12,836 bases of DNA from Chrysochromulina tobinii (Eukaryota; Haptophyta; Prymnesiales; Chrysochromulinaceae), in NCBI GenBank assembly GCA_001275005.1, contig JWZX01001650.1:1-12836 (forward strand), written 5' to 3'. Every line of letters begins with the position of its first letter. Positions within the stretch are counted from its first letter, which is position 1. The position numbers and the translations under genes were made by a program. The notes under the pieces were generated by a model that was not told the DNA's origin, did no database searches, and saw nothing but the letters and a program-made list of their open reading frames with translations. Shown here one piece after another: positions 1 to 7,548 of this stretch.

Positions 1-348
1 GAGCTCTTCAAGAAGAAGGTCGAGTCCAAGAACGGCCTCGAGAACTACTGCTACTCGATGAAGAACACGATCCAGGATGAGAAGCTCAAGGACAAGATCT
101 CGGCCGACGACAAGGCCAAGGCCGAGAAGGCCATCGACGACGCCCTCAAGTGGCTCGAGTCCAACCAGCTCGCCGAGAAGGAGGAGTTCGAGCACAAGCA
201 GAAGGAGGTTGAGGGCGTGTGCACCCCGATCATGCAGGGCCTCTACGCACAGGGCGGCGGCGGTGGCATGGGTGGCATGCCCGGCGGCATGCCCGGTGGC
301 ATGCCAGCCGGCGGAGGCGGCGGCCCCAACATCGAGGAGGTCGACTAA
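1..348 (+). CDS. HSP70: Cytosolic HSP70, C-terminal part (5' end outside window)
   Basis: This is the last 115 residues of a cytosolic/nuclear HSP70 chaperone; the frame is open from base 1, so the ATPase and substrate-binding domains lie to the left. Visible are the alpha-helical lid of the substrate-binding domain (residues about 1-82, with the family-typical stretches [10 protein letters not shown] and ALKWLESNQ), a Gly/Met-rich tail with GGMP repeats (about 83-105), and the terminal PNIEEVD followed by TAA. The EEVD end is the known docking signal for TPR co-chaperones such as HOP and CHIP, and marks the cytosolic paralog rather than the ER form (which ends in an HDEL-type signal) or the organellar ones. 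The sequence is fully conserved in character and looks intact. The promoter, and any heat-shock elements, are not in the window. Confidence 0.97.
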   Translation, partial: ELFKKKVESKNGLENYCYSMKNTIQDEKLKDKISADDKAKAEKAIDDALKWLESNQLAEKEEFEHKQKEVEGVCTPIMQGLYAQGGGGGMGGMPGGMPGGMPAGGGGGPNIEEVD

Positions 349-931
349 GCAGCGTAGATCTTCTTCTGTGCGCGACGGAAAGAGTCGGCGGACCATACCA
401 CATAGCCGGACACGTGTAGCGTGTGGGGCTGCGTGATCGGCCTGGGGTTTTGAGCATGGAGTACTGCGCGACTGGCGTGGGTTTGTGCCTTGGTACCTAC
501 GCGCCCGGCCAGGGGGGGGCGGTAGCGCCTCTCACAAACCCGAAACCGCGTCATACACAGATGAAAAATTAGCTCACCCCGAGAGGCGAAAAAACTAGGC
601 GCATCCACCGCCGACTTAACAGAGACAGATAAGTTGTTTCGGGCATGGTTTCGGGTCGTGTACTACGGTGACGTGTGTCTCGTAACTGTCTCGGGGTAAG
701 AGCTATCTGGAAACTGCTAAGCCAAAGCCTGTAGCCTGAGCGCGGCGGACCGCGCACGTGTCGCGGGTCAGCTGGACGCGCGAGGCGCGACGCGGGGCCC
801 GACGATGGCTCCGTCAGAGGCGAGACCATGATCAATGTGCCGGTACCTCCCAAAATGTTGCGGCGCTTCGAAGGAAAACGAAACGAAACGCTTCTGCGAA
901 TCGTGCAGATGTGCTCAACAAGGCGCCTTCG
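349..931. other. Intergenic region between HSP70 and the methyltransferase
   Basis: This 583-base stretch must hold the HSP70 3' UTR and the upstream region of the methyltransferase. I see no AATAAA poly(A) signal and no RNA gene. Two CACGTG (G-box/E-box core) hexamers occur at 411-416 and 755-760; with this GC content they may be chance. From 740 onward the methyltransferase frame is already open (upstream stop TGA at 737-739) but has no ATG until 932, so 740-931 is best read as 5' leader. Other open frames here, on both strands, are compositional and resemble no family I know. Confidence 0.6.
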
Positions 932-2845
932 ATGAGCGACGCCGTGCGAGACCACGTCGCCGCGGAAGCACCCGAGGGCGTGGCCGTCGGCGCGCTCCTG
1001 GCTCCCAAACGCATGGTGCAGACGATCATTGAGGAGCTTGACCAGCGCGGCTGGCGAAAACGCGCGCGCATCGCACGCGTCGACGATGACACAATGGCTG
1101 TCGCACTGGTGCCCGAGGGTGCGCGCGCCCTCGACAAGCACACGCAGTGCGAAGGCGCCGTGAGCGCGGGAGTTCTGCCAGCCAAACTTGCACAGCTGCT
1201 GGGCGATGGCGTCGTGCATTGGGCATCAGGCTTGCGTATGGGCGTCGATGGTGCTGGCGGCGCGGCCAGTGTGGGGTGCGAGGTGCCTCAGAAGCCGTAC
1301 GCGGCGCTCGACGGTGGACCTTCGGTCGCGCCACGACCAGAGACGGCTGCCTTTCGATACGCTGAGCTCTTTGCGGGCATTGGCGGCTTCCGCCTGGGCC
1401 TAGACGCGCTCGGCGGCTGCTGCGTTTTCGCGTCGGAGATCGACCCAAGTGCGGCCGCCACATATGAGCGCAATTTTAGCGACCGGCCGAGCGGCGACAT
1501 CACGCAGGTGGCGACCGAGGGGTTGCCCTCGCACGAAATACTCACTGCCGGCTTCCCGTGCCAATCCTTCAGCCGCACGGGGGAGCAGGGCGGCTTGTCG
1601 GATGCACGCGGCGACCTCTTTTATGAGATTCTCCGCGTTGCGAGGGCGCGAAAGCCTGCGGTGCTGCTTCTCGAGAATGTGCCTAATCTGGTGCGGCTTG
1701 AGGGGGGGCACACCATCCATCGCATCGTGCACGCGCTCACAGGCGCTGGATATCACGTGCGCGTCCAGCTCCTCAATGCCCGCGCATGGGCGCCGCAGCA
1801 TCGAGAGAGGCTCTTCCTCGTCTGCTTCCGCGCGGACCTAAGCGCAGTCGCCCGCCGCTTCGAATGGCCGAAGCTTCCGACTGCTCGCCCTCCGGCGCTG
1901 CGCGCGGTGCTTGAGACGCTTCCATCCGGTGCCCTCTGCCGTTACAGGCTGAGCCCCGCCCAGTGGGCCAAGGTACGCACCTCAGCGGACTATCGCACGG
2001 ATGCGCAGTGGCGTCTCGCGCAGCTCAGCGGCGTGGCGCGCACACTGCGTGGCTCCTACCGGAAGTCATACACGCGCTTCTCCGAATTCGTCCCACTGGA
2101 TGCAGCCGGCGAGGTGGAGGCGGGCGCGGAGGAGGAGGCGGGCGCGGAGGAGGAGGCGGGCGCGGCGGGCGAGGCGGGCGAAGTGGTGGCGGTGGGCGAG
2201 GCGGGTGCCGAGGCGGGGGTAACCGGGCGCGAGTTGGACGAGGGCGACGACGAGGGCGGCGACGAGGGCGGCGACGGCGAGGAGGGTGCCGAGGACGAGA
2301 AGGCGGTAGCGGAGCCCTCCCAGTGCGCAGCGGCGGCGGAGGTGGAGCAGACGAACCGGCCGGCTCCGCGCTTCTACACGGAGCGTGAGTGTGCTCGGCT
2401 GCAGGGCTTTCCGGAAGGCTTCGTCCTCGAGGGTCCTAAGCTGTACACTCAGCTGGGCAATGCCGTGTGCCCGCTTTTAGTTCGTGCGCTCGGCCGGTGC
2501 GTGCTGAGGGCCCTCGATGGCGAGGGCGGCATGCCGCGCGCCCCTCCGGATGCTGCTGACGCTCCGGAAGCTGACGGCGCCGCCGCGCCGGTGGGACGCG
2601 CGTGTGAAGAAGGGCTGTGCGCGGCGGCGATCAATCTTCTCCGGGGCGTGACACCACCCATGGCCGTGGGGCCCGCGGGTGCTATGAGTGCTAAGACCCC
2701 CGAGCCGGGAGCCCAAGCGTACGGCCGGTACGGGCACGAGGCGCCGAGCGAGAGAGCGCGCCGCGTGCGCGAGCGGCCCCCTGATCGACTCTTCTGCCTG
2801 CATTGCGAGGAGGTTTACAGCATGGAGGCACGCATTGCCGTGTGA
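932..2845 (+). CDS. Dcm-type C5-cytosine DNA methyltransferase with N-terminal extension and acidic insert
   Basis: A 637-residue protein that transfers a methyl group from S-adenosylmethionine to cytosine C5. The motifs are in canonical order: I, FAGIGGF (147-153), for SAM; IV, GFPCQSFSRTG with catalytic Cys210; VI, ENV with Glu248; VIII, QHRER (289-293); the end of the target-recognition region, GVARTLRGSYRKS; IX, RFYTERECARLQGFP (from 480); X, QLGNAV (Asn510). PCQSFS rather than the Dnmt2 PPCQPFTR/CFT signature argues against a TRDMT1 tRNA methyltransferase and for a bacterial-like DNA enzyme. Residues 28-67 weakly resemble the N-terminal region of Trm5/TYW2 tRNA enzymes. An acidic repeat insert (about 390-475) separates the recognition region from motif IX; the tail after about 530 is low-complexity. 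The ATG at 932 is the first in frame: the upstream open part (from 740) contains only GTG-type codons. All catalytic residues are present. Its target sequence and compartment (nucleus or organelle) cannot be read from the sequence. Confidence 0.93.
   Translation: MSDAVRDHVAAEAPEGVAVGALLAPKRMVQTIIEELDQRGWRKRARIARVDDDTMAVALVPEGARALDKHTQCEGAVSAGVLPAKLAQLLGDGVVHWASGLRMGVDGAGGAASVGCEVPQKPYAALDGGPSVAPRPETAAFRYAELFAGIGGFRLGLDALGGCCVFASEIDPSAAATYERNFSDRPSGDITQVATEGLPSHEILTAGFPCQSFSRTGEQGGLSDARGDLFYEILRVARARKPAVLLLENVPNLVRLEGGHTIHRIVHALTGAGYHVRVQLLNARAWAPQHRERLFLVCFRADLSAVARRFEWPKLPTARPPALRAVLETLPSGALCRYRLSPAQWAKVRTSADYRTDAQWRLAQLSGVARTLRGSYRKSYTRFSEFVPLDAAGEVEAGAEEEAGAEEEAGAAGEAGEVVAVGEAGAEAGVTGRELDEGDDEGGDEGGDGEEGAEDEKAVAEPSQCAAAAEVEQTNRPAPRFYTERECARLQGFPEGFVLEGPKLYTQLGNAVCPLLVRALGRCVLRALDGEGGMPRAPPDAADAPEADGAAAPVGRACEEGLCAAAINLLRGVTPPMAVGPAGAMSAKTPEPGAQAYGRYGHEAPSERARRVRERPPDRLFCLHCEEVYSMEARIAV
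2099..2350 (+). repeat. Acidic Glu/Ala/Gly/Asp low-complexity insert with 18-bp tandem units
   Basis: Within the methyltransferase gene, residues about 390-473 are almost only Glu, Ala, Gly, Asp and Val. At about 2119-2165 the DNA is a near-perfect tandem array of the 18-base unit gcgggcgcggaggaggag, followed by degenerate versions and a gacgagggcggc array near 2240-2280. The array keeps the frame because the unit is a multiple of three. It sits between the target-recognition region and motif IX, normally a surface connection, so it is probably a disordered expansion that the catalytic fold tolerates. Confidence 0.85.
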
Positions 2846-3059
2846 CGCCCAAAGTTACACGGCTGTGAACCCAACGTGAAGGGCCAGATTTCCCGCCCAC
2901 CCACCGCGATTCAGAGCCTGGTCTAGCTTTAGCAGGGACCGGGATGTCGCGCTCACCAGGCTGCCGTTTGTGTAGTTTGATGAACCGCCAATCAACCAAC
3001 GCGACCAAGTTTACGGCCTGAGAAAAATTCTGTTGTTCACACGACTTCTCCCTGTGAAA
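2846..3059. other. Short intergenic spacer upstream of VPS33 with CCAAT pentamer
   Basis: A 214-base spacer that must contain both the methyltransferase 3' end and the VPS33 leader. A CCAAT pentamer lies at 2988-2992, 68 bases before the VPS33 ATG; it could be a CCAAT box but is unsupported otherwise. The VPS33 frame has a TAG at 2973-2975 and no ATG before 3060. No poly(A) signal or TATA box is evident. Confidence 0.4.
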
Positions 3060-5171
3060 ATGGCCGCAGCGGGGCCTCCAAAGGCCACGCACGCCGGCAT
3101 GCCAAGGCTCGATTCATCGGCGCTCGATCTTGCCACCTTCCGAAAGCAGGCACGCGCCGATCTGCTCGCAGCGCTTGACGGCTTGCCATCACCGCTGCCG
3201 GCCCCGCGCCCTCCGAGGGGAGGCGCGGCGAGCACGGGCGGCCACGCACTCGTGCTCGACCCCACGCTTTCGGGACCGCTCGGCCTCGTCGCTGAGGTCA
3301 AGGAGTTCAAAGAGCACGGCATCGAGAAGATCTACCACCTAATGCCCGAACCGCTCAACACTGACTGCACATCGGTGGTATACTTCATACGGCCGGAGCT
3401 GCGGCTTGCAATGCAGGTGGCGACGCAGATCCAGGCGCACGAGCGTGCGCGCGCCGGCCGTGGCGAGCCCGGGCGCGCGTACGCTCTCTTTTTCGTGCCG
3501 CGCCGCTCGATGCTGTGCGAAAAGCTGCTCGAGGACGAGGGCGTGTACGGGCTGCTGCGCGTGCGCGAGTGCGCGCTACCGGTCTTTGTGCTCGAGGACG
3601 ACGTACTCTCGCTCGAGCAGCCGAAGAGCTGCTTCCGCGACCTGTTCCTCGAGGGCGACCGCACCGTCCTCCACACGTGCGCAACCGCCCTTGCGCGGCT
3701 GCAGGCCATCTTCGGACGCATCCCGCTCGTGCGCGGGAAGGGCGAGTGCGCAGGCGTGGTCATCAAGCTGATGCAGCAGATGCTGAGCGCGCTTGACGAG
3801 GACGATGCGGCCTTCGCGGGCGCGACGGGCGCGGCGCGCGCGGCGCGCGCGGGCGCGCCGCTGCCCTCGCAGAGTGCGATCGCGGAGCTGCTGCTGCTCG
3901 ACCGCGACGTGGACCTGGTGACCCCGCTGTGCACGGAGCTCACGTATGAAGGGTTGCTGCACCAGCTCTTCCAAATTAAGCACGGTTTCATCGACGTTGA
4001 GCCCGAGGTGCTCGGGCTCGAGAAGGGCAGCGACGGGCCAGGCGGCGCCCGGGTCAAGCGCGAGCTTAACAACAACGATCGACTATACTCGACGATCCGC
4101 AACCTCAACTTTGGCGAGCTCGGCCCATTGCTCAACCAACTCGCCCGCTCGGTCTCCTCGGGGTACGAGGAGCGCCACCAGGCGCAGACCGTCTCGCAGA
4201 TCCGCGACTACATGAAGAAGCTCTCGCGGCTGCAGCAGGAACACAAGTCTCTCGCGACCCACGTGGCGCTCGCCGAGCGCATCCAGCGCGTCACGAGGGA
4301 GGCGGCATTCCACAAGCGGCTCGAATGCGAGCAGGAGGCGCTCTCAAGCGGCGCGTGCTCCGCCGAGGCCGAGGCGCTCCTCGAGGATCTCGTGGGTCAT
4401 CACATGCCGCTCACCTCTGTGCTCCGCCTGCTGTGCCTCCTATCCGTCGTCTCTAACGGCCTCAAGCCCAAGACGCTCAGTGCCCTCCAGGCCGAGATCA
4501 CACACGAGTATGGCTTCGGCCCGCTCGCTCTCACGTGGGCGGCGCTCACAAAGCTCGGCCTACTCAAGAAGCACGAGGGGACGCCCCCGTGGACCAAACT
4601 CAAGCGGTCCCTCCGGCTCGTGGTCGATGACGTGCCTGAGCATGCCCTTGGCGACGAGCCCGCCGACATGGCGTACGTGTACGCGGGCTACGCTCCGCTC
4701 TCCGTGCGGCTGCTGCATTCGATGCTCTCGATCAACCCCGCCGTCGAGGAGAGCATCCGGCTGCTGCCAGGCCCCTTCCAGTACGTCGTCCAGAAGCCGC
4801 GCGTCACCGTCGACCGGGCATCCGCCGACCTCAAGTCGTCGGCCACCGCGGCCGTTGCCGATGGCGAGACCGCCGGCGGCGCGGGCAGTGCAGGAGCGCC
4901 ACAGCTCCCTTCGCCGGCGCCGCCCGCAGCCTCCGCTGCCGCCGCGCCCGCTGAGCGGCTGACCGAGAGCGGCGAGCGCCGGCCTCCGGTCACGCTTGTG
5001 TGCTTCGTCGGAGGGTGCACCTACTCGGAGATCGCCGCGCTGCGATGGCTGGGGCGAAATGCAACGCCGAGGCGCGACTACATCGTGCTCACCACGCACA
5101 TGCTCAACGGCGACGCGCTCATCGAGAGCCTCATCGCCACCTGCGAAAATGGGCTTGAGAGGCTCGACTGA
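3060..5171 (+). CDS. VPS33: VPS33, Sec1/Munc18-family subunit of HOPS/CORVET
   Basis: A 703-residue SM protein. In known systems Vps33 is the core subunit of HOPS and CORVET that templates SNARE assembly for endosome, vacuole and lysosome fusion. Recognisable VPS33 stretches, in order: ALVLDPTLSGPLGLVAEV and EHGIEKIYHL in domain 1 (before about residue 100), VYFIRP, LLLLDRDVDLVTPL with Asp281/283/285, then ELTYEGLLHQLF, SVLRLLCLLSVVSNGLKPK, YGFGPLALTWAALTKLGLLKK, MAYVYAGYAPLSVRLL, and near the end PVTLVCFVGGCTYSEIAALR (643-662). The length is close to yeast Vps33 and about 100 residues over animal VPS33A; the excess is Pro/Ala/Gly-rich inserts at about 41-60, 245-270 and 587-642. The ATG at 3060 is preceded by AAA and followed by GCC, a good eukaryotic context; upstream in-frame codons include only TTG. 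The alternatives VPS45, SLY1 and Sec1 fit less well. Confidence 0.95.
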   Translation: MAAAGPPKATHAGMPRLDSSALDLATFRKQARADLLAALDGLPSPLPAPRPPRGGAASTGGHALVLDPTLSGPLGLVAEVKEFKEHGIEKIYHLMPEPLNTDCTSVVYFIRPELRLAMQVATQIQAHERARAGRGEPGRAYALFFVPRRSMLCEKLLEDEGVYGLLRVRECALPVFVLEDDVLSLEQPKSCFRDLFLEGDRTVLHTCATALARLQAIFGRIPLVRGKGECAGVVIKLMQQMLSALDEDDAAFAGATGAARAARAGAPLPSQSAIAELLLLDRDVDLVTPLCTELTYEGLLHQLFQIKHGFIDVEPEVLGLEKGSDGPGGARVKRELNNNDRLYSTIRNLNFGELGPLLNQLARSVSSGYEERHQAQTVSQIRDYMKKLSRLQQEHKSLATHVALAERIQRVTREAAFHKRLECEQEALSSGACSAEAEALLEDLVGHHMPLTSVLRLLCLLSVVSNGLKPKTLSALQAEITHEYGFGPLALTWAALTKLGLLKKHEGTPPWTKLKRSLRLVVDDVPEHALGDEPADMAYVYAGYAPLSVRLLHSMLSINPAVEESIRLLPGPFQYVVQKPRVTVDRASADLKSSATAAVADGETAGGAGSAGAPQLPSPAPPAASAAAAPAERLTESGERRPPVTLVCFVGGCTYSEIAALRWLGRNATPRRDYIVLTTHMLNGDALIESLIATCENGLERLD

Positions 5172-5688
5172 GAGAGGGGAGTCAGCACAGCGAGTGATGC
5201 TTGTGCCATCGCGCGAGAATCGGCGCTGCGTTAGGCCCGCGCTCCCCTATCGGGTTCTAAGAATCCGGTCTGCAGCTCCGGCCTCCGCTCGCCGCACGCC
5301 GGGCCGGTACCGAAGACAGCGCTCATCAGACAAGAGTTGCAGGGAGCTTGCACAGAAAACGTACTCAGTGAGGTTGGTACGTACTATAGCCCACTACTCT
5401 CGTCAACTGCGAACTGCCCAGGACGCTGCCGCTGTGATTTCAGATTTGGCATTTCAGATTTCTGTCGTGCGCGTCTCGACTCTCACTCGGCCACTCGGGG
5501 TCCGTCTCGGGGCAGTTTCTTATTTAACATCCCTTCAAGAATGATATGATCGTGTGCGTTGCAGCGAGCTGCCGCTCGGCGTGGGTGCCCCCATTCAGTG
5601 TCCCGTGTGTCGCGAGTGTCCCGGCGCCCCCATTCACAATGAGAAAGGAGGGGGTGTTCTTTAGAAGACACCACAAGGACTCCGCGCC
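5172..5688. other. Intergenic region with short direct repeats
   Basis: This 517-base spacer holds the VPS33 3' end and the leader of the EF-hand gene. Its 3' half is less GC-rich than the flanking genes. Visible structure: atttcagattt at 5437-5447 and again at 5451-5461; a TATTTAA at 5521-5527, about 160 bases before the next ATG, which could be a TATA-like element; and gcccccattca at 5587-5597 and 5626-5636, the second just before the EF-hand leader. No gene is supported; the open frames across it have no recognisable content. Confidence 0.5.
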
Positions 5689-7548
5689 ATGCTTCTGGGT
5701 CGGCGCGTCTGCATTACAAACTTGGAGTCAAAGCCGGAGCTGAATGGCCAGCATGGACTGGCCGTGGCGTTTGATGACTCCAAGGGCCGCTACAATGTCA
5801 AGCTTGAGAGGGATGGCGCATTCGTCTCCCTGAAACCAACGTCTCTCATGGCAGAAATGATGCCGCAAGAGCCATGTTCCTCAACGCCGACAAAGGTCAA
5901 GTCCAAGACGCCCAAGGTCGCGCTTCTTGACGGCGGCGACCTATCGCACGCCCTCCAGGGAGCTCTCGAGTCGGTCTTCGCGCGCTTCGACGCCGACCAT
6001 GACGGCGCCCTGAGCGAAACCGAGCTGCAGGCCTTTGCACGAGCCTGCAATGGCGGAGAGACCTTTGAGGACGAGGAGCTCGACGAGATCAGGCAGTTCT
6101 TCGATACGACGCCCCATGGCTGCCTCACCCGCAAGGGCTTTCTTCAAATGTACCACACGCAGACCCTCGCGCGCCCGCACGACACCTGGAGCGATCTCAA
6201 AGCGCTCGGTTTCAACAACAATCTCGAACGCGCGGACGGCGGATGCAGCGGCGTCAGGCGTGCGGCGCTATCGCCCGAGGCAAGCGCCGGGCGAGTCCCA
6301 TCCACACTGGTGACCTTGGACGCGGCTGCACAGTGCGCGCGCAGCGATGAGCTGTACACAGCGGGCAAGCACTTTGAAGCGCTGCGAGCGGGGATGGTGG
6401 CGATGCAGCAGGACCAGGGCTGCGTGGAGGCGCACCGGTGCGTCGGTCGCGCACTGTACGCGCTCGGGCGAGTCGAGGCGGCGGAGCGTAGCTGGCAGCG
6501 TGCCGCCGAGCTGGAAGGGACGACGAGCGCCGTGACGAGCGCGCATGCCGGCAGCATGGATGCGCAGCCCGCTGCCCCTTCAAGTACGCCGGCCTCGCCA
6601 CCGACAGCGACCCCCCCCGTGCCATCAACGGCGGTGTCGCCCGTGCCATCGATGTTAAGCTCTGAGGCAGCGGAGGTTTCCGAAGTGCTTGCTGTTCCAA
6701 TTCCGCACGTCGATTGCCAAGCCAAGAGCGGCGCAATAACCACGACGCTGCCCGTGGCAGTACCCTCGGAGCAACCCACCGCCACCTTCTTGGGGCTCGA
6801 GGCTGCTTTGGAGGTGGTCGACTGCGAGTTTGCGGCGGAACTCGCGGCGCTTCAGGCACACACGGCAGCACTCGAGGCCAAGGAGGCGCGGCTACGCGAG
6901 CGTCACGCCGTGCTCGTCGCCGCACAGCAGCGCGCGCGCGACGACGCCGCCGATGGCGCGCGCAGTGACGCGTCGACGGCAGAGGCGCATCCCCAGAGCC
7001 CCGCACCCGAACCCGGCGGCAACTCGCCGCACGCGGCCCCGATGATTGCGCTGGACGACGAGCAGCATCTAGCGCACGACACGCGCTGCGTGCGCGTCTC
7101 CGGCGCGGGCAATCCTGCCGCAGACGGTTTGTACGTCGGTGCCGCCGCCACGCACAACGGCTGTCCGCTCTGGGTGCGCACCGACCCGGCGGCGCACGCG
7201 ACGATGCACGCGACGGCGGTTGCCGAGGGTGCGGCGGCAGGCGCGACGGCGAGTGCGTCGATGGGCGCGGCGAGTGCGTCTCCGGGGACGTGGCGGCTCT
7301 ATTGGAGCTGCGGGCCTGCCGACGTGGGATGGTGCATCGGGACGGACTTTTCGATGGCCGTGTACGTGTGCGAGATGGACCTCGGCCTGGGCGCGCAGCT
7401 GGGCCGGTGGGCTGAGGACGAGGAGGCGATGTACGCGTGGTGCGAGAGCGAGGGCCAGTGCACAGAGCTCTTCACGCGGCGCTGGGAGGCGTCTGGGTGC
7501 TTCAGTGGAGCGGGTGACGGACCGAAACTCACCGCATGCGACGTGTGA
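5689..7548 (+). CDS. EF-hand (Miro-like) / TPR / coiled-coil multidomain protein
   Basis: A 619-residue protein with five visible parts. Residues 4-57 form a small beta module (PELNGQHG...FDDSKGRYNVKL...LKPTSL) of a kind seen in many algal proteins. Residues 90-180 hold an EF-hand whose 12-residue loop D101-x-D103-x-D105-G-x-L-x-x-x-E112 has all expected calcium ligands, followed by GCLTRKGFLQMYHTQ and TWSDLKALGF, which resemble the EF-hand-associated region of Miro GTPases. Residues 211-277 are two TPR-like helical pairs. A Pro/Ser/Thr linker follows, then a predicted coiled coil (365-422), then a C-terminal module (465-619) with VRVSGAG...DGLYV, WRLYWSC and GWCIG, seen in protist proteins but without a function I know. 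No GTPase domain or transmembrane segment is present, so this is not Miro. An in-frame TAG at 5662 fixes the ATG at 5689. The role is inferred only as calcium-responsive protein binding. Confidence 0.88.
   Translation: MLLGRRVCITNLESKPELNGQHGLAVAFDDSKGRYNVKLERDGAFVSLKPTSLMAEMMPQEPCSSTPTKVKSKTPKVALLDGGDLSHALQGALESVFARFDADHDGALSETELQAFARACNGGETFEDEELDEIRQFFDTTPHGCLTRKGFLQMYHTQTLARPHDTWSDLKALGFNNNLERADGGCSGVRRAALSPEASAGRVPSTLVTLDAAAQCARSDELYTAGKHFEALRAGMVAMQQDQGCVEAHRCVGRALYALGRVEAAERSWQRAAELEGTTSAVTSAHAGSMDAQPAAPSSTPASPPTATPPVPSTAVSPVPSMLSSEAAEVSEVLAVPIPHVDCQAKSGAITTTLPVAVPSEQPTATFLGLEAALEVVDCEFAAELAALQAHTAALEAKEARLRERHAVLVAAQQRARDDAADGARSDASTAEAHPQSPAPEPGGNSPHAAPMIALDDEQHLAHDTRCVRVSGAGNPAADGLYVGAAATHNGCPLWVRTDPAAHATMHATAVAEGAAAGATASASMGAASASPGTWRLYWSCGPADVGWCIGTDFSMAVYVCEMDLGLGAQLGRWAEDEEAMYAWCESEGQCTELFTRRWEASGCFSGAGDGPKLTACDV

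Noticed and set aside
758-931. Methyltransferase start at 758
   Set aside because: The codon is GTG, an unlikely start for a nuclear eukaryotic gene. The first ATG in frame is at 932.
569-1219. 216-residue open frame on the - strand
   Set aside because: Overlaps the methyltransferase 5' coding part antisense and has no recognisable motif.
1963-2388. Gly/Arg-rich open frame resembling an RGG protein
   Set aside because: An alternative frame of the acidic GAG/GGC repeat in the methyltransferase; the Gly/Arg pattern is a by-product of the repeat.
3033-3059. VPS33 start at 3033
   Set aside because: The codon is TTG; the ATG at 3060 has good eukaryotic context and directly precedes the family-like N-terminus.
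3332-4135. 267-residue Ser-rich open frame antisense to VPS33
   Set aside because: A mirror of GC-rich codons of a clearly conserved gene; Ser/Arg-rich composition without domains.
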